6,070 bases of DNA from CAZKXU01 sp964556665 (GCA_964556665.1 CAZKXU010000124.1:1-6070); one strand, 5' to 3'. Shown: positions 1-4,738, counted from the first letter of the stretch. Numbers and translations are program-made. Notes: generated by a model not told the origin, from the letters alone.

Positions 1-6
1 CTCAGA

Positions 7-108
7 CATGGGTCAGATTTGAATTTTCTTTAGGTGGGGAAAACCGCAGACATAGTACTACTATATCGAGGATTTTCACCACCTAAAAAAATTCAAAGAT
101 GCCCCATG
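7..108. repeat. Long imperfect palindrome upstream of the methyltransferase gene
   Basis: The arm at about 7-45 is complementary to the arm at about 71-108. Both outer ends read CATGGG in their own orientation, and both arms contain TTTGAATTTT followed by TTTAGGTGG. The inner part continues with GAAAA against TTTTC, with a few mismatches and one- or two-base bulges. The central loop is about 25 bases. As RNA or cruciform DNA this would make a hairpin of roughly 38 pairs. No run of T follows the right arm, so it is not a standard intrinsic terminator. It could be a MITE-like element, a structured 3' end of a gene left of the window, or a regulatory palindrome. I see no clear target-site duplication, and no other copy in the window. 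Confidence 0.75.
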
Positions 109-123
109 GATGAGATGCAGATT

Positions 124-154
124 TTGACATTTATTTTTTCTAGCCGACTAAATA
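124..154 (+). promoter_or_regulatory. Candidate sigma-70 promoter for the methyltransferase gene
   Basis: A perfect -35 hexamer TTGACA lies at 124-129. The -10 is poor: TAAATA at 149-154 (19-base spacer) or ACTAAA at 147-152 (17-base spacer). Either would start transcription within a few bases of the ATG at 158, giving a leaderless or nearly leaderless mRNA. This fits the absence of a Shine-Dalgarno sequence there. The weak -10 keeps confidence low. Confidence 0.35.
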
Positions 155-157
155 CTA

Positions 158-1183
158 ATGTCCAAAAAAAATAAATCAATAAACCGAATAACTCCCAATC
201 AACTGCCACAGGAGTTTCTAGAGCGTCTACAGTTAATCGCACCAGGTTCCTATTCACAGGTTGAGCGAAGCTTTGAAACACGACCTACGACCTTACGTAT
301 AAATACGATCAGGGCAGATCGTTTAGAGACACTGGATCAGCTCAAACGTGAGGGATTTAAGGTAAATTCAGTGCCTTGGTATTATGACGCATTTATCCTT
401 ACAAATCGTAGTAAACGGGAACTTACCGACACAACAGTTTATAAAGAAGGCAGGATATATCTGCAGAGCCTCGCCAGCATGGTCCCGGTTCTAGTCTTAG
501 ATCCTAAACCTGGGGAACGTGTATTGGATCTAACTGCGGCTCCCGGAAGCAAGACCTCTCAGATTGCAGCAGCTATGCAGTGCAAAGGTGAACTTATTGC
601 AAACGACGTCAATAAAATCCGCTTCTTTAAATTGAAACACAATATGGAGCTGCTTGGTATTTGCTCAGAAGAGAAGACCTTCTGCAGCTTAAATCTCTCT
701 GATGGTTATAAACTTACACTTAAGTATCCTGAATATTTTGACAAGGTGCTGCTTGATGCACCTTGCAGCGCCGAGGCACGCTTTGTCAAAAAAGATATAA
801 AGAGCTACGGATACTGGAGTGAGAAAAAGATCAAAGAGATGGACTACAAGCAGCGGCAACTAATTTTTGCGGCATGGGGCGCTCTAAAACCAGGAGGAGT
901 TATGGTGTATTCTACATGCACCTTCGCTCCGGAGGAGAACGAGCTGCAGATTGGAAGACTAATTGAGAAGCGGGATGGTGTGGAGGTATTGCCCGCAATG
1001 ATTCCAAATCTTAGAACATTGCCTATTTTGAAAGAATGGAAGGGGGAGACGATTCCGATAGAAGTCTCTAAGTGCATGCGTATTTTTCCAACAGAGCAGA
1101 TTGAAGGTTTTTTTGTTGCAAAAATTAGAAAGAGTAAATTACTGGGACCGCAGGCTTCCAGCCTGCAACATAGCCTCAGCTAA
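158..1183 (+). CDS. RsmB/NOP2/Sun-family RNA (cytosine-5) methyltransferase
   Basis: This gene probably encodes a cytoplasmic S-adenosylmethionine-dependent enzyme that methylates C5 of cytosine in rRNA or tRNA. The substrate cannot be read from the sequence. Residues about 37-52 (RPTTLRINTI) match the N-terminal RNA-binding segment of the family. The SAM-binding motif I is DLTAAPGSKT (124-133). Motif IV is LLDAPCS, with D200 and C203. Motif VI is YSTCTFAPEENE, with the expected catalytic Cys254. The family's closing motif RIFPTEQIEGFFVAKIRK covers 308-325. The ATG at 158 is the first start after an in-frame TAA at 149-151, and it has no Shine-Dalgarno sequence. The protein normally ends soon after GFFVAKIRK. 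Here codons 328-341 and the stop come from repeat element A, giving a 14-residue tail (LLGPQASSLQHSLS) unlikely to belong to the ancestral protein. The family assignment is firm; the choice among RsmB, RsmF and Trm4-like members is open. Confidence 0.93.
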   Translation: MSKKNKSINRITPNQLPQEFLERLQLIAPGSYSQVERSFETRPTTLRINTIRADRLETLDQLKREGFKVNSVPWYYDAFILTNRSKRELTDTTVYKEGRIYLQSLASMVPVLVLDPKPGERVLDLTAAPGSKTSQIAAAMQCKGELIANDVNKIRFFKLKHNMELLGICSEEKTFCSLNLSDGYKLTLKYPEYFDKVLLDAPCSAEARFVKKDIKSYGYWSEKKIKEMDYKQRQLIFAAWGALKPGGVMVYSTCTFAPEENELQIGRLIEKRDGVEVLPAMIPNLRTLPILKEWKGETIPIEVSKCMRIFPTEQIEGFFVAKIRKSKLLGPQASSLQHSLS

Positions 1184-1218
1184 TTTGATAGCAGGCTGAA
1201 ACCCTACCCTCCCAGTAA
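1139..1218. repeat. Element A: 80-bp palindromic repeat with 9-bp terminal inverted repeats
   Basis: It begins TTACTGGGA (1139-1147) and ends TCCCAGTAA (1210-1218), a perfect 9-bp inverted repeat. Inside the left end, GCAGGCT and AGCCTGC (1150-1166) form a perfect 7-bp hairpin with a TCC loop. A second GCAGGCT at 1191-1197 can pair with the same AGCCTGC, so two folds compete. The first 28 bases and the reverse complement of the last 28 are alike, so the terminal repeat is longer but imperfect. The left end also matches the reverse complement of the right end of element B (2385-2412), differing mainly by A/G and T/C changes that keep the stem paired. It resembles a REP/BIME-type non-autonomous repeat. 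It straddles the stop codon of the methyltransferase gene. Confidence 0.85.
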
Positions 1219-1237
1219 AACTCTAGATTCCACTCAC

Positions 1238-1257
1238 TTATCATGCTATTTTGATAA
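1238..1257. promoter_or_regulatory. Inverted repeat and possible promoter at the start of the Lrp-like gene
   Basis: TTATCA (1238-1243) and TGATAA (1252-1257) form a 6-bp inverted repeat with an 8-base spacer, ending three bases before the ATG at 1261. A -10-like TATTTT (1247-1252) overlaps it and would place the transcription start at about 1259-1261. Lrp/AsnC proteins commonly repress their own genes, so an autoregulatory operator is plausible. The -35 is weak (TAGATT, 1224-1229). There is no Shine-Dalgarno sequence, consistent with a leaderless transcript. Confidence 0.3.
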
Positions 1258-1260
1258 AAT

Positions 1261-2223
1261 ATGAAACTTTATGAACGGGAACGTCGCATTTTAGCATGCG
1301 TGGAGCTACAAGCCGATAAACCTTTGAAGCTTATCAGCCGTCAAACGGGATATCGGGAGCATACCGTTCGTTATAATTTAAAGCGGCTATATGAACGGGA
1401 GATCATAAGTCAGCGCCGACCGATCATTGATATGAATCGGTTAGGGTATATTAATTATAACCTTTTTTTCTCCCTAACCTCCGAGAGTCAGAAACGGAAG
1501 GATAATTTTGTTCAGTATCTGCTGGCCTCACCATACGTTACCTGGATGTTTGAACTGGGTGGGGATTTTCGCTACGGCATCTCGATCAGCGTAAAACATA
1601 TTACTAGCATCGGCGAATTTCTTGAGCTTCTATCAAAGGAGTTTGGAAATATATTTTTTGAAAAACTTTTTACGGTAGAGCTTTCCTATCAGTATTACGG
1701 CCGCAGGTACCTCTCCAGTGAAACCTTTCTTAAGGCACCGCTCTCTTTTCAGGTGGCAAGAACTCCTGAGGAATTAGATGAACAGGATGCTAAGATATTG
1801 AACGCTCTTGCAAACTCAAGATACAGCTCCTATACAGAGCTTGCTGATAGCTTAAAAATTCCACTGCCCACATTTGAACGGAGGCGTCACCGCTTAGAGC
1901 AGAGCGGAATTATTAAAGGGTACTCCTATTGGGTTTCCGCATCACGGCTTGGTATGGAACCATATATTATACTTATCTACGTACGCGGAATTAATCCTAA
2001 GTTTAAACTAGAATTAAATAGATTCGCCCGTGATGAGGTGCGAGTTGTTTATGTGATCGAATCTATGGGCAACTGGGATTATGAGTTAGGGATCGAGGTG
2101 CAGAGTAATAAGGATCTGACTCTTATCACGGAGAGACTGTATGATCAGTTTGGAACCGATCTAAAGACGATCAAGGTTGTTCCTATCTTAGATTATCTTA
2201 AGTTTAAGAGTTTTCCGGGGTAG
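1261..2223 (+). CDS. Tandem-duplicated Lrp/AsnC-family transcriptional regulator
   Basis: This is a probable DNA-binding regulator of the feast/famine (Lrp/AsnC) type. Usual family members are about 150-160 residues with one helix-turn-helix and one RAM ligand-binding domain; this protein has 320 residues and appears to hold two copies in series. HTH1 is at about 4-53 (ILACVELQADKPLKLISR, then GYREHTVRYNLKRLYE). An alpha/beta domain follows at about 62-150. HTH2 is at about 171-222 (LDEQDAKILNALANS, then LADSLKIPLPTFERRRHRLE and GIIKGY), followed by a second alpha/beta domain at about 230-312. The two domains align around WMFELGGDFRYGISISV (95-111) and YVIESMGNWDYELGIEV (264-280), which shows the internal duplication. 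The second half is closer to the classical family. Lrp proteins normally work as dimers or higher oligomers, so a fused pair could act as a built-in dimer. Ligand and targets are unknown. The gene is flanked by elements A and B. Confidence 0.8.
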   Translation: MKLYERERRILACVELQADKPLKLISRQTGYREHTVRYNLKRLYEREIISQRRPIIDMNRLGYINYNLFFSLTSESQKRKDNFVQYLLASPYVTWMFELGGDFRYGISISVKHITSIGEFLELLSKEFGNIFFEKLFTVELSYQYYGRRYLSSETFLKAPLSFQVARTPEELDEQDAKILNALANSRYSSYTELADSLKIPLPTFERRRHRLEQSGIIKGYSYWVSASRLGMEPYIILIYVRGINPKFKLELNRFARDEVRVVYVIESMGNWDYELGIEVQSNKDLTLITERLYDQFGTDLKTIKVVPILDYLKFKSFPG

Positions 2224-2245
2224 ATTTCTATAATTTATTTCTTTC

Positions 2246-2412
2246 TTACTGGGAGCGCGGGACGCGCCTGGGCAGTGCACAGCACTGCTACCAGGCAGCG
2301 TAAGATAAATGCTTGCGAAGCAAGCTTCAACAAGTCCACGCGAAGCGTGGTCCAGCCCGCAAACGAACTAACTGGCACTACGAAGCGGGCTGGAAGCCCG
2401 CGGTCCCAGTAA
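2246..2412. repeat. Element B: 167-bp multi-hairpin repeat with the same ends as element A
   Basis: It begins TTACTGGGA (2246-2254) and ends TCCCAGTAA (2404-2412). Flanking C2245 and G2413 extend the inverted repeat to 10 bp. It contains a chain of hairpins: GCGCG/CGCGC around GGA (2255-2267); CCTGG plus GCAGTGC paired with GCACTGC plus CCAGG (2267-2295, ACA loop, two-base bulge); GCTTGC/GCAAGC around GAA (2311-2325); CCACGC/GCGTGG around GAA (2336-2350); and GCGGGCT/AGCCCGC around GGA (2385-2401). CCAGCCCGC (2352-2360) can also pair with GCGGGCTGG (2385-2393). It lies between the convergent ends of the Lrp-like gene and the minus-strand gene, and could serve as a two-way transcript end or mRNA stabiliser. 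No transposase is nearby, and I see no clear target-site duplication. Confidence 0.88.
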
Positions 2413-2439
2413 GATTATTTAGTTTACAGTGCACTAGAC

Positions 2440-2847
2440 TTAAACACGTTCCAGCACTACCCCTTTCCTATATTCCTCTCTTAGTTTCGCTAGAGCTATC
2501 GACTCACTCAGCCAATTGACAGTTTTAGAGGCAGCTTCTACCTCTCGTAGTACTTCATCTATTTTACTATGTAGCCTAGCACAAAAAGTAATTAACTTAC
2601 TCGTCGCGCCTTCTGTACTATCATTACACCTTGATATCGCTGCGCTAAGTTGACGTAACTGCCTTGGTGTTAAGTCTGTAAGGTATAATTCGGGGGCCTT
2701 TTGATCTAATAATAGGCCTCGCAAAATCCGTGGTACTGCCACCCTTTGAAGGAACTCAGTTGCTATATCAGCTCCAGGATGCACTACCCTTGAAAAATCT
2801 CTTAACTCTTTAGCTCTAGCTGAATAACCTGATACAAATGTTGCCAT
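2440..2847 (-). CDS. Hypothetical helical protein, 135 residues
   Basis: I do not recognise this protein. It begins MATFVSGYSARAKELRDFSR and looks almost entirely alpha-helical. It has charged amphipathic stretches, including LTPRQLRQLSAAISRC, then KLITFCARLHSKIDEVLREVEAASKTVNWLSESIALAKLREEYRKG near the C-terminus. That last stretch could form a coiled coil or helical bundle. There is no signal peptide or membrane segment and no catalytic motif I can name; it has two cysteines. On the minus strand the start is preceded by GAGG about ten bases upstream, a reasonable ribosome binding site. The reading frame is open throughout with ordinary amino-acid composition, which supports a real gene. It converges on the Lrp-like gene across element B and diverges from surE. 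Its size and helical nature would suit a small binding or antitoxin-like protein, but nothing in the sequence proves that. Confidence 0.6.
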   Translation of the reverse strand: MATFVSGYSARAKELRDFSRVVHPGADIATEFLQRVAVPRILRGLLLDQKAPELYLTDLTPRQLRQLSAAISRCNDSTEGATSKLITFCARLHSKIDEVLREVEAASKTVNWLSESIALAKLREEYRKGVVLERV

Positions 2848-3027
2848 ATAATCTATCCTCTATATCACCTTTGACCATTTTTGGGAGAAACCAGCAATAT
2901 TTTAACGATCTAGATCATATTTTGTAGAAATTTAACTAATTGCAATAAATACGCGGTGTATCTATTCACCACTTCCCAATAGCCTAACTGCCCTGTTAGA
3001 TCTTTACTTCAAAAACCGATAAGATCG
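2848..3027. other. Divergent intergenic spacer between the helical protein gene and surE
   Basis: This AT-rich 180-bp spacer must hold promoters for both flanking genes. A perfect 10-bp palindrome GATCTAGATC sits at 2907-2916. A possible surE promoter is TTGCAA (2940-2945) with TATTCA (2963-2968) at 17-base spacing, but the -10 is poor. GGTG...CACC around 2955-2970 makes a four-pair hairpin. I see no strong promoter on either strand. Confidence 0.35.
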
Positions 3028-3798
3028 ATGGCAATGAACATCCTCCTCACCAACGACGACAGCCATAATTCACCCTTTCTGACCTTTGCCATCGATCGCG
3101 CTCATAAGCTTGGCACAACAACCGTTGTTGTTCCGATGGAGGAGCAGAGCTTTAATGGCAAGAATATAACCTGCGCCCGACCTGTCTATTCAGGGGAGAT
3201 GCTGCTTGGTGAAACAGATGCTACTACTATTGGAGGCACTCCTGCCGATTGTGTCAATATCGGGGTTTATCACGTATGCAAAGTACGCCCCGACCTGATC
3301 CTCTCCGGTATTAATGCAGGACTTAACGCCGGTACAGCTTTTATTTTCTCCTCAGGTACAGTAGGCGCCTGTCTTGAGGCAAACATTGCTGGAATTCCAG
3401 CCATAGCGCTCTCTCAGGCACTTACAGATGAGTGCATGAGCCGTTGGCGGGAAACCCGCACGGTAGATGAAGCGATCCTTATCAGGCTCAAAGCTCAAAC
3501 AGAAACGATCTTTGATAAGCTATTTCCATACCTTCTCAGTAAAACTGATTTCTTTAATCATCCAGTTACCTGGAATGTTAACCTACCATTTGTTGCTAAA
3601 GAGGGGTGGGAATTAGTTGAATGTCGTGTCGGACGAACGGTATACCACTCCTGCTTTACACCGACCCGGGATAGGTATGAATTTGGAATATCCTATAAGA
3701 ATGTCGCCGCAGACATGGCTCCGGACTGTGATGCCGGGGTATTAGCACGTGGAGATGTTGCCATTACCAAGTTGGATATGATGGAGTTTGGGAGGTAA
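3028..3798 (+). CDS. surE: SurE-family 5'-nucleotidase / survival protein
   Basis: SurE proteins are metal-dependent cytoplasmic phosphatases that remove the phosphate from nucleoside monophosphates and related compounds. They are often tied to stationary-phase or stress survival. The length, 256 residues, is normal. Family motifs appear in order: the metal-binding NDD (9-11) in MNILLTNDD; a conserved Ser41 in PMEEQSFNG; GTPADCVNIG (70-79); LSGINAGLNAGT (92-103), whose Asn96 fits the conserved metal ligand; SSGTVGACLEA (108-118); GIPAIALS; and a C-terminal segment VLARGDVAITKLD. Departures from the common pattern are NDDS instead of NDDG and FSSGTVGA instead of YSGTVGA; the acidic and serine positions remain. 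Two ATGs are possible, 3028 and 3034. The second gives the more typical MNILLTNDD start. Neither has a strong ribosome binding site. The gene appears to be transcribed alone. Activity is predicted; the preferred nucleotide is unknown. Confidence 0.93.
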   Translation: MAMNILLTNDDSHNSPFLTFAIDRAHKLGTTTVVVPMEEQSFNGKNITCARPVYSGEMLLGETDATTIGGTPADCVNIGVYHVCKVRPDLILSGINAGLNAGTAFIFSSGTVGACLEANIAGIPAIALSQALTDECMSRWRETRTVDEAILIRLKAQTETIFDKLFPYLLSKTDFFNHPVTWNVNLPFVAKEGWELVECRVGRTVYHSCFTPTRDRYEFGISYKNVAADMAPDCDAGVLARGDVAITKLDMMEFGR

Positions 3799-3939
3799 TA
3801 GATTTTCGTATCTCGAGCTATCCATTTTTTCAGCCCCCCTCCTCCCTCTGTTTTATTCCTATACAGTCTCTCAATAATTTCCCTTACCCCCTCCCGGCAT
3901 CTTTTACCGCTGAGACAGCATCTTACTTAGACGGATACC
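3799..3939. other. Non-coding region after surE with a pyrimidine-rich tract
   Basis: No gene is visible here. A T run (3825-3830) is followed by a run of six C (3834-3839) and further C-rich clusters to about 3895, with few purines. On the minus strand these are G runs of three to six. A short AGAT/ATCT stem precedes the T run, but it is too weak to call a terminator. A GACA motif at 3914-3917 may belong to the activator-site cluster described next. Confidence 0.4.
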
Positions 3940-3974
3940 GTGACAAATTTTGGCAAATGGACAATTTTTGTCAC
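3940..3974. promoter_or_regulatory. Likely upstream activator site for the sigma-54 pilin promoter
   Basis: GTGACAAA (3940-3947) and TTTGTCAC (3967-3974) form a perfect 8-bp inverted repeat with a 19-base spacer. A further GACA core lies between the arms at 3960-3963, and another upstream at 3914-3917. The dyad sits roughly 110-145 bases before the predicted transcription start, the usual range for enhancer-binding proteins that act on sigma-54 polymerase. PilR is the established activator of pilA in several bacteria, and its described sites have a TGTC core as I recall them, so PilR is the natural candidate. No pilR gene is in the window, so the identity of the activator is inferred. Confidence 0.55.
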
Positions 3975-4058
3975 TATTGGCGGGCTATGTACTAGTGAGC
4001 ACTTACCTGCAACCGCTTGAAATCACTAGGAATTAAAAAAAGACTAAATCTTTTTTGG

Positions 4059-4075
4059 TTGGCATCCGACTTGCT
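4059..4075 (+). promoter_or_regulatory. Sigma-54 (RpoN) promoter of the pilin gene
   Basis: The sequence TTGGCATCCGACTTGCT matches the sigma-54 consensus TTGGCACGnnnnTTGCW at every position except the CG after GGCA. The invariant GG (4061-4062) and GC (4073-4074) have the correct spacing. The transcription start would be near G4086, giving a leader of about 116 bases before the ATG at 4202. An A/T-rich stretch with an AAAAAAGA/TCTTTTTT inverted repeat (4036-4056) lies just upstream and may bend the DNA. Sigma-54 control of pilA is well established in Pseudomonas, Myxococcus and Geobacter, which supports the call. Confidence 0.8.
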
Positions 4076-4085
4076 CTTCATGAAA

Positions 4086-4201
4086 GCTGAGTAATGATTA
4101 GTACTACTTAACAGCGAGTCAGGCTAGTTGGGGAAGCAAGTCGTTACGAGCCAAACAAAAAATGGTTTTTTGAAATTAACTTTATTGTACGGAGAATTAA
4201 A
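4086..4201 (+). other. Predicted pilin mRNA leader with ribosome binding site
   Basis: This is the untranslated leader implied by the sigma-54 promoter. It contains a short A/T hairpin, CAAAAAA and TTTTTTG around TGG (4156-4172). A strong Shine-Dalgarno GGAG at 4191-4194 lies seven bases before the ATG, the best ribosome site in the window and in keeping with a highly expressed pilin. AGCAAGTCG (4135-4143) is the reverse complement of bases 4067-4075 in the promoter. I do not recognise a known riboswitch. Confidence 0.5.
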
Positions 4202-4573
4202 ATGAAGAACGAAAAAGGTTTTACATTGATTGAGTTGCTAGTTGTAGTAGCAATCATCGGTATCTTAGCCGCAATTGCTATTCCTCAGTTTGCTGAATAT
4301 AGAGCTCGTGGATTTGATGCTCGTGCTAAGAGCGATCTTAGAAACGTAGCTACAGCTGAAGAGGCTTATTTTGCTGATAATGAAGTTTATAAATCCTGTA
4401 CAGGTAGTGCTTGTGCTACTAACCTTCCAGGTATCAGCGCTCTTTCACAAGGTGTAACACTTCAGATTACATCAACTGCAACAGGTTTCACCGGTACATC
4501 AACCCATCCGAAAGGAACCGGCGTTACTTGTAACTGGAACAGCTCAAACGGTGGTCTTCAGAACTGTTCATAG
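4202..4573 (+). CDS. pilA: Type IV major pilin, Geobacter-like N-terminus
   Basis: This is a prepilin: inner-membrane inserted, then cleaved and N-methylated by the prepilin peptidase PilD and polymerised into a type IV pilus. The very short leader MKNEKG is cut before Phe7; mature FTLIE carries the conserved Glu5. A hydrophobic helix (about 7-30) continues into the amphipathic alpha-1 (to about 60). Mature residues 1-57 align without gaps to Geobacter PilA, sharing IPQF, SDLRN and FAD. A C-terminal domain of about 60 residues has four cysteines (66, 71, 110, 122), which could form two disulfides, the last pair enclosing the usual pilin D-region. It is rich in Thr, Ser and Gly. The gene has its own sigma-54 promoter, a strong ribosome site and tandem terminators, so it is probably a single-gene, highly expressed unit. 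A major pilin is more likely than a minor pseudopilin because of this layout. No pilus assembly genes are in the window. Confidence 0.9.
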   Translation: MKNEKGFTLIELLVVVAIIGILAAIAIPQFAEYRARGFDARAKSDLRNVATAEEAYFADNEVYKSCTGSACATNLPGISALSQGVTLQITSTATGFTGTSTHPKGTGVTCNWNSSNGGLQNCS

Positions 4574-4600
4574 TATTGTGACCCAAACGTAAGTAAGTTA

Positions 4601-4626
4601 AGCCAGGCTGCCCCGCCTGGCTTTTT
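4601..4626 (+). terminator. Intrinsic terminator 1 of the pilin gene
   Basis: AGCCAGGC (4601-4608) pairs perfectly with GCCTGGCT (4615-4622) around a six-base loop and is followed directly by T residues to 4626. It begins 27 bases after the pilin stop codon. Confidence 0.92.
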
Positions 4627-4632
4627 ACGTTT

Positions 4633-4662
4633 AAAAAGGCCTGCCAAAAGCGGGCCTTTTTT
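4633..4662. terminator. Intrinsic terminator 2, possibly bidirectional
   Basis: AAAAAGGCCTGC (4633-4644) pairs with GCGGGCCTTTTT (4650-4661) around CAAAA, with one G-U pair in the RNA, and ends in a run of T. The A run on the left arm gives the mirror T run on the other strand, so it could work both ways. It begins only six bases after terminator 1. Confidence 0.9.
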
Positions 4663-4672
4663 ATTTGTATAA

Positions 4673-4709
4673 CTCTTTTAAAAAGCTGAGGGAAACTGAA
4701 GTAAAAGAG
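4673..4709. repeat. 8-bp inverted repeat downstream of the terminators
   Basis: CTCTTTTA (4673-4680) and TAAAAGAG (4702-4709) are perfect inverted arms 21 bases apart. The spacing is close to that of the inverted repeat just downstream (22 bases), but the sequences differ. It may be a regulatory site for the next gene or a chance A/T-rich match. Confidence 0.3.
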
Positions 4710-4738
4710 ACTAAATTTATGGCCCTTGTTTTTACACA

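Noticed and set aside
93..281. Minus-strand open frame of 62 codons
   Set aside because: It overlaps the palindrome arm and the start of the well-supported methyltransferase gene in antisense, and shows no family features.
844..1077. Minus-strand open frame of 77 codons
   Set aside because: It lies wholly antisense to conserved methyltransferase motifs, so it is a shadow frame.
2313..2519. Plus-strand open frame of 68 codons containing the string AGWKPAVP
   Set aside because: It runs through the hairpins of element B and into the antisense of the minus-strand gene. AGWKPA-type peptides are a common product of translating this palindrome. No ribosome site.
4036..4056. AAAAAAGA/TCTTTTTT hairpin considered as a terminator for surE
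   Set aside because: The stem is almost all A/T, it lies over 230 bases after surE and directly abuts the sigma-54 promoter. DNA curvature is a likelier role.
4068..4155. tRNA-like gene in the pilin upstream region
   Set aside because: There is no T-loop GTTCRA motif and no cloverleaf pairing; the paired arms found do not fit a tRNA.
4086..4201. Cyclic-di-GMP (GEMM) riboswitch in the pilin leader
   Set aside because: I looked because such riboswitches occur in related bacteria, but the conserved core segments and paired stems are not visible.
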